Shown here in pieces: positions 7,615-15,890 of a stretch of 44,243 bases of DNA. Origin of the DNA: an uncultured Oscillospiraceae bacterium (GTDB taxonomy: Bacteria > Bacillota > Clostridia > Oscillospirales > Oscillospiraceae); NCBI GenBank assembly GCA_944385535.1, contig CALWXR010000021.1:1-44243 (forward strand), read 5' to 3'. The first letter of the stretch is position 1; every line of letters starts with the position of its first letter. Both the position numbers and the translations under genes were made by a program. The notes below the pieces were generated by a model that saw only the letters and a program-made list of their open reading frames with translations, did not search any database and had not been told where the DNA came from.

Positions 7615-8651
7615 AAAAAGCGGTTTTCGCGATTGGGATTATCTTTCTGCTTGCCATGCCGGTGTCCGCCGCGCAGATCACCGCGCCGACTGTACCGGAG
7701 TCCGGGGCGGAGGTCATGCCGGAGAATAACGACTCCTTTGGACTGGGACTGATGGAATTGCTTCGCAGCGCCCTTATACGGATCCAGCCGGATCTTCGGG
7801 AAGCCTCTAAGGTAAGTCTGGGCGCGACGGCTGCGGTGATGATGGTTTCCATACTGCAATCCTTTTCCGGCAGCGTCAAGCATGCGGCGGATCTGACCGG
7901 CGCAACCGTCACGACCGCTGTGCTGCTGCTGAGCACCAACTCCCTGATCCGTCTTGGTTTTGAAACCGTTACAGAACTCAGTGAATACGGAAAGCTTCTG
8001 TTGCCTGTTATGACCGCCGCAATGGCCGCTCAGGGCGGGGTCACAACCTCCGCCGCGTTGTATACAGGAACCGCGGTATTTGACGCGGTACTGGGCAGCT
8101 TGATCTCCAAGCTTCTGCTTCCTATGGTTTACCTGTTTCTGGCCCTCGCCGCGGCAAATGCGGCGCTGGGGGAGCAGACACTGAGGAAAATGGCGGATTT
8201 CATAAAATGGTTAGTCAGCTGGTGCCTGAAAACCATCCTGACCGTATATACCACCTATATGGGCATTACCGGAGTCGTAAGCGGAACCACCGACGCCGTC
8301 GCGCTGAAGGCGACGAAGGTGACCATTTCCTCTGTTGTCCCGGTGGTAGGCGGCATTCTCTCCGATGCTTCGGAGGCAGTGTTGGTCAGTGCGGGATTCA
8401 TGAAAAACACAGCGGGGATCTATGGCATTTTCGCGGTACTGGCTGTTTTCTTACAGCCCTTTCTTCGGATCGGCGCGCACTATCTGATGCTGAAGCTTAC
8501 AGCGGCCGTCTGCGGCACCTTTGGCTGCAAATCGCTGACGGATCTGATCGGAGATTTTTCAACCGCTATGGGTCTGCTGCTTGCCATGACCGGCGCGGTC
8601 TGCCTGATGCTGCTGATCAGTACGGTCTGCTTCCTGAAAGGAGTGGGATAA
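7611..8651 (+). CDS. spoIIIAE: Stage III sporulation protein AE
   Basis: The largest membrane component of the SpoIIIA complex, 346 residues. An N-terminal signal-like segment (AVFAIGIIFLLAMPVSAA, residues 4-21) is followed by a short extracytoplasmic region and about seven to eight membrane segments. The conserved-looking KATKVTISSVVPVVGGILSDASE block lies in the second half. The family resembles polytopic permeases, which has led to proposals that it is the conducting or assembly element of the feeding tube; its exact function is unknown. It starts at an ATGA overlap with spoIIIAD and its stop shares a base with the spoIIIAF start. Confidence 0.95.
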   Translation: MKKAVFAIGIIFLLAMPVSAAQITAPTVPESGAEVMPENNDSFGLGLMELLRSALIRIQPDLREASKVSLGATAAVMMVSILQSFSGSVKHAADLTGATVTTAVLLLSTNSLIRLGFETVTELSEYGKLLLPVMTAAMAAQGGVTTSAALYTGTAVFDAVLGSLISKLLLPMVYLFLALAAANAALGEQTLRKMADFIKWLVSWCLKTILTVYTTYMGITGVVSGTTDAVALKATKVTISSVVPVVGGILSDASEAVLVSAGFMKNTAGIYGIFAVLAVFLQPFLRIGAHYLMLKLTAAVCGTFGCKSLTDLIGDFSTAMGLLLAMTGAVCLMLLISTVCFLKGVG

Positions 8652-9118
8652 TGGAATGGCTTCGGCAATATGTGATCTCGGTTACCACAGCGGCCATTGT
8701 CTGCGGGATCGTCACAAGCCTGCTCAAGTCCAGCAGCGTCAAGGAGGTTGTCAAGCTCATATGCGGTGTATTTCTCGCGTATACCGTTCTCGCGCCGATT
8801 ACGGGAATGGATTTTTCCGATCTTGCCGCCTTCTATCCGTCGTACAGCCAGGACGCCGGGGAAGCGTCCGCGCTGGGAGAAGATTTGGCAAGGGAGACCA
8901 AAGCGGATATCATAAAACGGGAAACAGAAGCATATATCTTGGACAAAGCCAAAGAACTGAAGCTAGAGCTCACAGTGGATGTTTCGCTGGATGAAAATCA
9001 AATTCCGGTTTCCGTCAGGCTTTCCGGAGAAGCATCGCCCTATGCCCGAACAAAACTTCAGCAGATCATTGCCAATGATCTGGAAATCGCGAAGGAGAAT
9101 CAGCAATGGACTGGGTAA
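8651..9118 (+). CDS. spoIIIAF: Stage III sporulation protein AF
   Basis: A 155-residue component of the SpoIIIA complex with two N-terminal hydrophobic segments (YVISVTTAAIVCGIVTSLL and LICGVFLAYTVLAPITGM) and a C-terminal soluble domain of about 100 residues that resembles the ring-building domains of this complex. It is somewhat shorter than the Bacillus protein. The frame is open much further upstream inside spoIIIAE, but the ATG at 8651 begins the family-like sequence and has an AAAGGAG site just upstream. The 3' end overlaps spoIIIAG by 13 nt. Confidence 0.9.
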   Translation: MEWLRQYVISVTTAAIVCGIVTSLLKSSSVKEVVKLICGVFLAYTVLAPITGMDFSDLAAFYPSYSQDAGEASALGEDLARETKADIIKRETEAYILDKAKELKLELTVDVSLDENQIPVSVRLSGEASPYARTKLQQIIANDLEIAKENQQWTG

Positions 9119-9609
9119 ACGTCAGCGGGAAAGCAATGGAACGAATAAAAAAATACCGATTTGTCCTGCTGATTCTGCTGGCCGGAATACTGCTGATGTC
9201 ACTGCCGGAAGAGAAAAAGGAGGATAGCGAAGCCGCTGTGCCTGCTGCCCAGACACAGCAGAAGGATCTGCAAGCTTCTTTGGAGGAGATCTTGAGCCAA
9301 GTTCATGGAGCGGGAAAGGTTCGTGTACTGCTCACACAGTCCGCCGGAGAGCGGACTGTGTATCAGACAGACGAGGACGCGTCCTCGGGAGAGAATACCA
9401 ACGATATCCGCCGGCAAACTGTGATCGTCACAGACAGCGAACGTGTGGAGACGGGGCTGGTGGAGCAAACGATTCCACCCAGTTACCTGGGAGCAATCGT
9501 ACTTTGCCAGGGGGCGGACAGCGCTGCCGTTCGGTTGTCTATTGTGGAGGCAGTAGCAAACGCAACCGGATTGACCACTGATAAAATATCCGTTTTGAAA
9601 ATGAAATGA
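9106..9609 (+). CDS. spoIIIAG: Stage III sporulation protein AG
   Basis: A 167-residue protein with one membrane segment (FVLLILLAGILLMSL, about residues 22-36) and a C-terminal domain facing the intermembrane space. In SpoIIIAG this domain carries the ring-building motif and assembles into a large ring, comparable to secretin/EscJ-type rings. The conserved GAGKVRVLLTQS stretch is visible near residue 68. It begins inside the end of spoIIIAF with AAGGAGA upstream. It is followed 14 nt later by spoIIIAH. Confidence 0.92.
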   Translation: MDWVNVSGKAMERIKKYRFVLLILLAGILLMSLPEEKKEDSEAAVPAAQTQQKDLQASLEEILSQVHGAGKVRVLLTQSAGERTVYQTDEDASSGENTNDIRRQTVIVTDSERVETGLVEQTIPPSYLGAIVLCQGADSAAVRLSIVEAVANATGLTTDKISVLKMK

Positions 9610-9623
9610 ATGGAGGCATCATT

Positions 9624-10181
9624 ATGAAAGTTTGGAAGAAGAACCTGGTAGCGGCAGCGGTGCTGGTGACGGTGTGTGCGGGGATCTATGTAAACTGGCT
9701 GTACACCGAAGACACGGCTACTGCAAATCTTACGGATACCCTGGACGCGGAAAAGGTCATGTCCGACGATACCCTTGTACTCAGCCAGGATATGGAAGCG
9801 ATCTCCGCCGGGGAAGAGGTGAATACGACATCCACGGATTATTTCTCCGCCGTTCGCCTTTCCCGGCAGCAGGCCCGGGACGAAGCGGTGAATCTATTGC
9901 AGGAAGCCATGTCCTACAGCGAAAGCTCCAAAGAGCTGGAGTCCTCTGTGGAGCTGGAAGAGATCGTGCAGACAGCTTTAAGCGAAGCCCAGATTGAAAG
10001 CCTGATTATTGCCAAGGGGTATGCGGACTGTGTGGCCTATATGTCTTCGGAAGGGATTTCCATTGCTGTGGCGGCGCCGGAGGGCGGCCTGGATCAGGAG
10101 GATGTGGCTGTGATTGCTGATATTGTGATCACGCAGTCGGAATACGACATGGAAGATATCCGTGTGGTGCCAGTACAATAG
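9624..10181 (+). CDS. spoIIIAH: Stage III sporulation protein AH
   Basis: SpoIIIAH (185 residues) spans the mother-cell membrane once (VAAAVLVTVCAGIYVNWLY, about residues 9-27) and in Bacillus binds forespore SpoIIQ through its YscJ-like extracellular domain. The acidic linker at about 28-75 and the C-terminal domain with QTALSEAQIESLIIAKGYAD fit the family. The ATG at 9624 has GGAGG 7 nt upstream; an in-frame upstream start at 9606 lacks one. It is the last gene of the operon. The SpoIIQ partner is not in the window; many Clostridia use a LytM-type SpoIIQ encoded elsewhere. Confidence 0.93.
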   Translation: MKVWKKNLVAAAVLVTVCAGIYVNWLYTEDTATANLTDTLDAEKVMSDDTLVLSQDMEAISAGEEVNTTSTDYFSAVRLSRQQARDEAVNLLQEAMSYSESSKELESSVELEEIVQTALSEAQIESLIIAKGYADCVAYMSSEGISIAVAAPEGGLDQEDVAVIADIVITQSEYDMEDIRVVPVQ

Positions 10182-10187
10182 GATACC

Positions 10188-10215
10188 AATGCGCCATCTG
10201 GTCTGATGGCGCATT
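10188..10215 (+). terminator. Hairpin after spoIIIAH, probable terminator
   Basis: Perfect 11-bp stem AATGCGCCATC (10188-10198) / GATGGCGCATT (10205-10215) with a 6-nt loop, 7 nt after the stop codon. The T-run is weak (GCTGCTTTCC), so termination may be partial. Confidence 0.6.
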
Positions 10216-10274
10216 GCTGCTTTCCGGCGGGTACCAGAGCAAACCCCGGGGGAAGAAAATATCAAGATTATCTA

Positions 10275-10302
10275 TTGTATTTTTCCAGATTTGTGGTACA
10301 AT
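10275..10302 (+). promoter_or_regulatory. Promoter of the Asp23-nusB operon
   Basis: TACAAT at 10297-10302 with an upstream TG (TGgTACAAT, extended -10) and TTGTAT at 10275-10280 (16-bp spacer). It lies 57 nt before the Asp23 start. Confidence 0.6.
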
Positions 10303-10358
10303 AAACAAAAGTATGTCATCCGGCTAAGGTATGGCAATCATTTAGGAGGTAAACCCTT

Positions 10359-10727
10359 ATGGCTGAATATAAGCAGTACATCACGCAAATCCAGGAAAAC
10401 GGCAATGTGATGATTTCTGAAAATGTGGTGGCTACCATCGTGGCCCATGCGCTTTCTGAGGTGGAGGGCGTTGGCTCTCTGGGTGTGAAGCCCGGCGTCA
10501 GTCTGGCGGATTTCGCTACAAAAAAGAACTGGGGCAAGGGAATGAAGATCCTCATTGCCGAGGACAACAGTCTGGCCATTGAGTGCGGCATCATGATCTA
10601 CTACGGCTACAGTGTTGTGGATGTTGCGAAGGAAGTCCAGGCCGCCATTACTTCCAGTGTGGAATCCATCACCGGCGCTAAGGTTACTTCCGTCAGCGTC
10701 AATATCTGCGGCATCGTTCGTAAGTAA
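10359..10727 (+). CDS. Asp23/Gls24 family protein (YqhY-like)
   Basis: A 122-residue protein of the Asp23/Gls24 (DUF322) family. Members are named for alkaline-shock or envelope-stress proteins, but the copy next to nusB (YqhY in Bacillus) has been linked to control of lipid synthesis; its molecular action is unclear. Characteristic sequence: GNVMISENVVATIVAHALSEVEGV at about residues 13-36 and a C-terminal VNICGIVRK. It has no membrane segment. The start at 10359 follows TAGGAGGT. It is the first gene of a run continuing into nusB, the TsaD-like gene, xseA, xseB and ispA, an arrangement common in Firmicutes. Confidence 0.92.
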   Translation: MAEYKQYITQIQENGNVMISENVVATIVAHALSEVEGVGSLGVKPGVSLADFATKKNWGKGMKILIAEDNSLAIECGIMIYYGYSVVDVAKEVQAAITSSVESITGAKVTSVSVNICGIVRK

Positions 10728-10737
10728 GGATGTGTCT

Positions 10738-11208
10738 ATGAGAAGAGGGGACGCCAGAGAACTGGCTGTACATCTGATTTACGGACGGGATTTTACCGGT
10801 GATGAGCCGGAACAGGCTGTGTCTGCTTTGCTGGATAAGGAATATTACCCCAAGCTGGCCAAGGAGAACGAGGTCTACGCCGAGCGGCCCAGCCGGGCAC
10901 AGCTGCACTACATTGATACTGTGGTGGCAGGCGTTGCCAATCGGGAAGGGGAGCTGAATGATCAGATCCGTAAATTCTCCATCGGTTGGGATATTAGCCG
11001 TATTTCCCGCCTGACCCGGTGTGTTTTACAGCTGGCTATGTTTGAGATCCTCTATATGGAGGATATTCCGACGGGAGTCGCGGTGTCTGAGGCTGTTCGC
11101 ATTGCCAAGAAGTATGACGGCGATGATACCGGCGCTTTTGTCAACGGCATTCTGGGTTCCTTTGCCCGCAGCTTGGTGCCGTCTGCGGAAGCTGAGGCCA
11201 ATTCATGA
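10738..11208 (+). CDS. nusB: Transcription antitermination factor NusB
   Basis: NusB binds boxA RNA together with NusE (S10) and supports antitermination of rRNA operons. The 156-residue all-helical protein begins RRGDARELAVHLIYGRDF, the usual basic RNA-binding start, and contains DISRISRLTRCVLQLAMFEI and PTGVAVSEAVRIAKKYDGDDTGAFVNGILG, the most conserved part. A middle stretch (about residues 30-65) is longer than in Escherichia coli. The frame extends upstream into the Asp23 gene, but the ATG at 10738 starts the family sequence and has AAGGA upstream. The stop overlaps the next start (ATGA). Confidence 0.95.
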   Translation: MRRGDARELAVHLIYGRDFTGDEPEQAVSALLDKEYYPKLAKENEVYAERPSRAQLHYIDTVVAGVANREGELNDQIRKFSIGWDISRISRLTRCVLQLAMFEILYMEDIPTGVAVSEAVRIAKKYDGDDTGAFVNGILGSFARSLVPSAEAEANS

Positions 11209-12128
11209 GTGTCATCGGGATCGATACCAGCAATTACACCACCTCCATTGCCTGCTTTGACGGGGAGGACGGTGAGAATTGCTCCAAGCTTCTGCCGGTC
11301 AAGCAGGGAGAGCTTGGCCTGCGGCAATCCGATGCGGTATTTGCACATATCAAAGGCCTGCCGGAGCTTTCCAGCAGGCTGTTTTCCCATGTCCGGGGGG
11401 AGGAAATTACCGCTGTAGGCGTCAGCACGCGCCCAAGAGCGGTGGAAGGCAGCTATATGCCCTGCTTCCTGGTTGGATATTCCCATGGAAAGCTGCTGGC
11501 GGATACCCTGGGGGTTCCTCTGATCGAAGTATCCCACCAGCAGGGCCATGTGGCAGCTGCCCTTTGGAGCGCAGGCCACCTGGAACTGATGGGGGAGCCC
11601 CACCTTGCCTGGCATCTTTCCGGCGGCACTACGGAACTGCTTTTGGTGGAGCCGGATGGGAGAAATGTGCATTGTACCAAAATCGGCGGCACCACAGATA
11701 TATCCGCCGGTCAGCTGATTGACCGGACCGGCCAGCTGCTGGGACTTCCCTTTCCCTCGGGAAAGCATTTGGATCTGCTGAGCAGGGAGGCCCGGGGAAA
11801 AGAGATATTTAAAGTCAAATGCAGCGGCATGTTCTTTTCCCTGTCCGGGGTTCAAAATAAGGTTCAGCAATTCCATGAGGCCCATGGGATTCCGGCGGAA
11901 ACAGCCGCTTACGCGCTGCGGTGCGTCGCCGGCGGCGTCTACGCCGCTTCCGTGCAGGCGTTAAAGGCTTATCCGGATTTGAGGATCGTATTTTCCGGCG
12001 GAGTGGCTTCCAACAGCCTGCTGCGGCAGAGCCTGGAGCCGCTGGATCCCATTTTTGCGCAGCCCCAGTTTTCAACAGACAACGCCATGGGTGTGGCGAT
12101 TCTGGCCCACCGGGCAACGGAGGATTAG
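11205..12128 (+). CDS. TsaD/Kae1-like protein (peptidase M22 family paralogue)
   Basis: A 307-residue ASKHA-fold protein similar to TsaD, the enzyme that places threonylcarbamoyl on A37 of ANN-decoding tRNAs. It has the N-terminal VIGIDTSNYTTSIA, the metal-binding HxxxH at residues 111 and 115 (SHQQGH), HLSGGTTELLLV and a C-terminal FSGGVASNSLLRQ. It is about 30 residues shorter than standard TsaD and diverges in the stretch before the HxxxH (STRPRAVEGSYMP). Clostridia usually carry a true tsaD elsewhere, and this nusB-linked copy is generally annotated only as an M22 peptidase-like protein. Either a divergent TsaD or a paralogue with another role is possible. ATGA overlap with nusB. Confidence 0.8.
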   Translation: MSVIGIDTSNYTTSIACFDGEDGENCSKLLPVKQGELGLRQSDAVFAHIKGLPELSSRLFSHVRGEEITAVGVSTRPRAVEGSYMPCFLVGYSHGKLLADTLGVPLIEVSHQQGHVAAALWSAGHLELMGEPHLAWHLSGGTTELLLVEPDGRNVHCTKIGGTTDISAGQLIDRTGQLLGLPFPSGKHLDLLSREARGKEIFKVKCSGMFFSLSGVQNKVQQFHEAHGIPAETAAYALRCVAGGVYAASVQALKAYPDLRIVFSGGVASNSLLRQSLEPLDPIFAQPQFSTDNAMGVAILAHRATED

Positions 12129-12129
12129 C

Positions 12130-13356
12130 ATGGCACAGCAGGTTCTTTCCATTACCCAGCTAAATGAGTATATCCGAGGCAGACTGGACGCGGATCCGCT
12201 GCTGAATCAGGTGGCGGTTCGCGGAGAAATCAGCAACTACAAATGTTACCCTTCCGGGCATCACTATTTTACCCTGAAAGACGAATCCAGCGCTTTGAAG
12301 TGCGTGATGTTCAAGGGAAACGCTGTGCGGCTTCGCTTTCGGCCGGAAAACGGCATGAAAGTCATTGCCATGGGAAAGGTGTCCGTATTCCCCAGGGACG
12401 GCGCCTATCAGCTGTACTGCGCGGCGCTGGCCATGGACGGGGTGGGGGATCTGTACGCGGCCTTTGAGCAGCTGAAAAAGAAGCTGGCTGCCCAGGGGCT
12501 GTTTGATCCGGCCCACAAAATGCCTCTTCCCAAATATCCAGGCACCATCGGCATCATTACCAGCTCCGCCGGCGCCGCTGTCCATGATATGCTGCGGATC
12601 CTGCGCAAGCGGTACCCGCTGACTCAGGTGAAGCTGCTTCCGGTTCGGGTTCAGGGAGAAGAAGCCCCGGGAGAGATTGCAGCGGCGATCCGATACGCCA
12701 ACCATTACCATCTGGCAGATCTTCTGATCGTAGGACGGGGCGGCGGATCCATTGAAGATCTATGGGCGTTTAATGACGAGCAGGTGGCTTATGCCATTTA
12801 TCAGTCGGACATCCCTGTGATCTCCGCCGTTGGCCATGAGCCGGATGTGACCATTTCCGATTATGTTGCCGATCTGCGGGCGGCAACCCCTTCCAACGGG
12901 GCGGAACTGGCGGTTCCTGACCAGGATGCTTTGCTCCAGAGCTTGGATTCCATGTCCGCGGCGATGGCCACGGCGTTGACCAGGCATTTAAAATCCGCCC
13001 GCCAGCATCTGGATATTCTGTCCAAGTCACCGGCGCTTTTAAGTCCTGCCGGATATATTCAGCAGCGGGAAAAAAGCCTGGACCTGCTGAAAAGCAAGCT
13101 GATTTCCGCCCAGAATAACAGCATTACAAAGAAAAATCAGCGATATATTGCCGCTGTTTCCAAGCTGGATGCCATGAGCCCGCTGAAGGTATTGACCCGG
13201 GGATATTCCATGGCACAGACGGGAACGGGAGAGATTCTCCGCTCTGTCAGTCAGGTAGAACCAGGCGAACACATTTGCATTTCATTATGTGACGGAAAGC
13301 TATCCGCCTCTGTGCTGGAAAAGAAGGAGGAGCCAGTCAATGAATCAGTCCAATAA
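12130..13356 (+). CDS. xseA: Exodeoxyribonuclease VII large subunit
   Basis: Catalytic subunit of exonuclease VII, which degrades single-stranded DNA from both ends and forms a complex with several XseB subunits. The 408 residues comprise an N-terminal OB-fold (about 1-100, GEISNYKCYPSGHHYFTLKD), the catalytic domain with GTIGIITSSAGAAVHDML and VGRGGGSIEDLWAFNDE, the AVGHEPDVTISDYVADLRAATPS block, and a long C-terminal coiled coil (about 280-370). The true start is the ATG at 12130, with GGAGG inside the end of the upstream gene; the frame is open further upstream. It overlaps xseB by 17 nt. Confidence 0.96.
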   Translation: MAQQVLSITQLNEYIRGRLDADPLLNQVAVRGEISNYKCYPSGHHYFTLKDESSALKCVMFKGNAVRLRFRPENGMKVIAMGKVSVFPRDGAYQLYCAALAMDGVGDLYAAFEQLKKKLAAQGLFDPAHKMPLPKYPGTIGIITSSAGAAVHDMLRILRKRYPLTQVKLLPVRVQGEEAPGEIAAAIRYANHYHLADLLIVGRGGGSIEDLWAFNDEQVAYAIYQSDIPVISAVGHEPDVTISDYVADLRAATPSNGAELAVPDQDALLQSLDSMSAAMATALTRHLKSARQHLDILSKSPALLSPAGYIQQREKSLDLLKSKLISAQNNSITKKNQRYIAAVSKLDAMSPLKVLTRGYSMAQTGTGEILRSVSQVEPGEHICISLCDGKLSASVLEKKEEPVNESVQ

Positions 13357-13573
13357 GACCTTTGAAGAATCCATGGCTCGCTTAGAGCAGATCGTTCGGG
13401 CCATGGAACGGGGAGACGTCCCTCTGGAAGAAAGCCTGAAGCTGTTTCAGGAGGGAACAGATTTGGTGCGCAGCTGCCAAAAGCTTCTGGACGAGGCTCA
13501 GCTTCAGGTAAAGAAAATTATGACTGCGCCTGACGGCAGTCCTGTGGAGGTGGAATTCCAGGATGAAGCTTGA
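13340..13573 (+). CDS. xseB: Exodeoxyribonuclease VII small subunit
   Basis: A 77-residue helical hairpin protein that coats the coiled coil of XseA and keeps the nuclease in check. Family signature: FEESMARLEQIVRAMERGD followed by PLEESLKLFQEGTDLVRSCQKLLDEAQ. AAGGAGG precedes the ATG at 13340; an in-frame GTG at 13289 lies within xseA and is not supported. It overlaps both xseA and ispA. Confidence 0.95.
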   Translation: MNQSNKTFEESMARLEQIVRAMERGDVPLEESLKLFQEGTDLVRSCQKLLDEAQLQVKKIMTAPDGSPVEVEFQDEA

Positions 13574-14438
13574 GCAGCGCAGCGAAGAATATCGGGCATA
13601 TGTGGAAACCTATCTGCAAGAATACTATGCCCGATTCCGTGAAGAGCCTCAAAAGCCGTTATTTCAGTCTATGGAGTACAGTCTGCTGGCAGGCGGCAAG
13701 CGGCTTCGGCCAATATTGGCCTTTGAGTTTTGCCGTATGTGCGGCGCCGACTGGAAAAAAGCCGCGCCTTTTGCCGCAGCAGTGGAAATGATTCATACAT
13801 ACAGCCTGATCCATGACGATCTGCCTGCCATGGACAACGATGATTTTCGCCGTGGACGGCCCACCAATCACAAGGTTTACGGGGAAGCCATGGCCATATT
13901 GGCAGGGGACGCGCTGCTGACAGACGCGTTCTCTCTGGCCGCCACTGCGGAAGTAGGCAGCTTGCAGGATATGAAAGACGCGATTGGGATCTTATCGGAG
14001 TGCGCCGGTTCCCTGGGCATGGTAGGCGGCCAGGTTCTGGATATTATGAGCGAGCAGCGGGTTTTGACGGAGCAGGAGGTTCTGGACATTCAGACCCGGA
14101 AAACCGGCTGCCTGATCAATGCGGCTTGTGCCTTGGGTACCATTGCCGGAGGCGGTTCCCCGGCCCAATTTGACGCTGCCTGTCAGTTCGCCGCGGGGAT
14201 CGGTCTGGCGTTCCAGATCCGGGACGATATGCTGGACGTTATCGGCACTCAGGAGGAAATGGGGAAGGGCGTGGGCACGGACGCCGGTAAGAATACCTTT
14301 GTACGGCTGTACGGCCTGGAGAAATGTGAAGAGCTGGTGCAAAAATATACCGATTGCGCCTTAGCCGCTTTACAGGTGTTCCCCGATACCGAGTATATCA
14401 CAGCATTGGCCAACAGCCTTACCCAGCGTCGTGTGTAA
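13563..14438 (+). CDS. ispA: Geranyl/farnesyl diphosphate synthase (IspA type)
   Basis: Prenyltransferase condensing isopentenyl diphosphate with dimethylallyl or geranyl diphosphate to make farnesyl diphosphate, precursor of undecaprenyl carriers and quinones. The 291-residue length fits. First aspartate-rich motif DDLPAMDND near residue 84 (bacterial type with two residues inserted, DDxxxxD). Second motif RDDMLD near residue 220. GGKRLRP near residue 42 contributes diphosphate-binding residues. The start overlaps the xseB stop by 11 nt, and this nusB-xseAB-ispA order often continues with dxs in Firmicutes; here it stops at ispA. Confidence 0.94.
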   Translation: MKLEQRSEEYRAYVETYLQEYYARFREEPQKPLFQSMEYSLLAGGKRLRPILAFEFCRMCGADWKKAAPFAAAVEMIHTYSLIHDDLPAMDNDDFRRGRPTNHKVYGEAMAILAGDALLTDAFSLAATAEVGSLQDMKDAIGILSECAGSLGMVGGQVLDIMSEQRVLTEQEVLDIQTRKTGCLINAACALGTIAGGGSPAQFDAACQFAAGIGLAFQIRDDMLDVIGTQEEMGKGVGTDAGKNTFVRLYGLEKCEELVQKYTDCALAALQVFPDTEYITALANSLTQRRV

Positions 14439-14515
14439 GGGAAAAATGACGCTGCATCGGAAGAAAGGCGTTTTGCCGCTTTTCTGAAAAAATCGGAAAG
14501 AGAATTGGATAATCA

Positions 14516-14544
14516 TTTACAGATCCCTTAGATTTGTATAGGAT
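14516..14544 (+). promoter_or_regulatory. Possible promoter of the PspC-domain gene
   Basis: TTTACA (14516-14521) and TAGGAT (14539-14544) are 17 bp apart, 23 bp before the PspC start. The -10 is weak; this is a suggestion only. Confidence 0.3.
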
Positions 14545-14567
14545 TGAAGAAAAAAGGAGACGTCCAT

Positions 14568-14765
14568 ATGCATGGAAAGAAACTGTACCGTGCGGAAGAA
14601 GGAAAGATGCTCTGCGGCGTATGTGCCGGTATCGCGGAATATTTTGATATTGATCCCACCCTGGTGCGGCTTGGCGCGGTTTTGATCTTCTGTTTTGCCG
14701 GAAGCGGGTTATTTGCCTACATCCTTGCGGCGATCATTATTCCAACAAAATCCAGTGTTGTATGA
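14568..14765 (+). CDS. PspC-domain membrane protein
   Basis: A 65-residue protein consisting of little more than a PspC domain: a basic N-terminus (KKLYRAEEGKMLCGVCAGIAEYF), DPTLVRLGAVLIFCF and a second hydrophobic stretch ending in IIIPTK. PspC domains are found in phage-shock or envelope-stress proteins. This single-domain form is common in Firmicutes, with no proven function. Start at 14568 is supported by AAAGGAG. It stands between ispA and an AEC permease and may have its own promoter. Confidence 0.88.
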   Translation: MHGKKLYRAEEGKMLCGVCAGIAEYFDIDPTLVRLGAVLIFCFAGSGLFAYILAAIIIPTKSSVV

Positions 14766-14771
14766 CCCTTT

Positions 14772-14793
14772 GCCCCAGGCCCTGTCCTGGGGC
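14772..14793 (+). other. GC-rich hairpin between the PspC and AEC genes
   Basis: GCCCCAGG (14772-14779) and CCTGGGGC (14786-14793), 8-bp stem with a 6-nt loop and no T-run. It could be an inefficient terminator or an mRNA-stabilising or processing element. Confidence 0.35.
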
Positions 14794-14839
14794 GGGGCTC
14801 GTTCAAGCGTTCAGCAGATACTTGTCAGAGGAGGAACCA

Positions 14840-15748
14840 ATGCTAGACATTTTAGTTCGTGCCGGCAGCTTTGTTTTTATCATCCTATTAGGTTATGGAT
14901 TGAAACGGATCGGCTTTTTCAAGGAAGCTGACTTTACGCTTCTGTCGAGAATTACCATTCGGATCACCCTGTCCGCGGCAATCATTTGCAATCTGGCGTC
15001 GGTTCAGATTGAGCCCTCCTTACTGTCCCTTGCCCTGCTCGGGATTGGCGGAGGGATATTGTATATTGCGTTAGGGATCCTGACCAACCTTGGGAAGGAC
15101 AAAGAACGCAAGGCCTTTGACTTGCTGAACCTGACGGGCTACAACATCGGCTGTTTTACCATGCCCTTTGCCCAAAGCTTTTTAGGGCCTATGGGCGTAC
15201 TCACCTGCAGTTTGTTTGATATGGGCAACTCGGTGATTTGTTTGGGCGGCGCCGTCAGCATTGCCTCTATGGTGAAATCCGGCAGTGGTTTTTCCTGGAA
15301 GCGGATCCTAAGATCCCTGCTTTCCTCGGCTCCCTTTATTTGTTATCTGGTGATGCTGTTTTTGAATATGGTGGGTTTGAGGCTGCCTGAGCCTGTGGTC
15401 TCCTGTGCCCAGATGATCTCCAACGCCAATGCTTTCATGGCAATGCTGACCATCGGCGTAGGATTTAAGCTGGGCGGAGAGATCTCTCAGATCGGTAGAT
15501 TGGGGAAGCTCTTGGTGATCCGTTACACTCTGGCGGCGGCGCTGGCGTTGGTATACTACTTTGTTTTGCCCTTCCCGCTGGAAGTCCGGCAGGCGTTGGC
15601 GATCCTGGCGTTCAGCCCCATTGGTTCTGCAATGCCCGGATTCACCGGAGAAATGGGGGGAGACGTAGGCCTGTCCAGCGCCTTGAATTCCATTTCCATT
15701 TTGATCAGCATTGTGATCATCATGGCTGTGCTGTCCGTAATGCTTTGA
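14840..15748 (+). CDS. AEC family permease (auxin efflux carrier-type)
   Basis: A 302-residue membrane protein with about ten hydrophobic segments in two groups of five, the architecture of the AEC family in the bile/arsenite/riboflavin transporter superfamily. Bacterial members often export organic acids such as malate; the substrate here is unknown. Typical stretches are LLSRITIRITLSAAIICNLAS early and QALAILAFSPIGSAMPGFT near the C-terminus. AGAGGAGGA precedes the ATG at 14840. It follows the PspC gene by 74 nt and ends before a terminator shared with the convergent ANTAR gene. Confidence 0.88.
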   Translation: MLDILVRAGSFVFIILLGYGLKRIGFFKEADFTLLSRITIRITLSAAIICNLASVQIEPSLLSLALLGIGGGILYIALGILTNLGKDKERKAFDLLNLTGYNIGCFTMPFAQSFLGPMGVLTCSLFDMGNSVICLGGAVSIASMVKSGSGFSWKRILRSLLSSAPFICYLVMLFLNMVGLRLPEPVVSCAQMISNANAFMAMLTIGVGFKLGGEISQIGRLGKLLVIRYTLAAALALVYYFVLPFPLEVRQALAILAFSPIGSAMPGFTGEMGGDVGLSSALNSISILISIVIIMAVLSVML

Positions 15749-15838
15749 ATTCCGGTTTTCCGGTAACGTGCTTGAAAAACAGAATATGGTTTTTCGTGCG
15801 TGCCATTCAACGTCCCAATCTCCGCCTGTTCATGCCAA

Positions 15839-15864
15839 GATCTCTCGACTGCGCTCGAGATGAT
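15839..15864. repeat. REP-like palindrome
   Basis: TCTCGA (15843-15848) and TCGAGA (15855-15860) around a CTGCGC loop form a short hairpin in non-coding DNA. From memory, very similar CTCGACTGCGCTCGAG units occur as dispersed intergenic repeats in gut bacterial genomes. Only one copy was seen in this window, so repeat status is an inference. Confidence 0.4.
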
Positions 15865-15890
15865 ATAAATATCCCTCGAAAAAATGAAAT

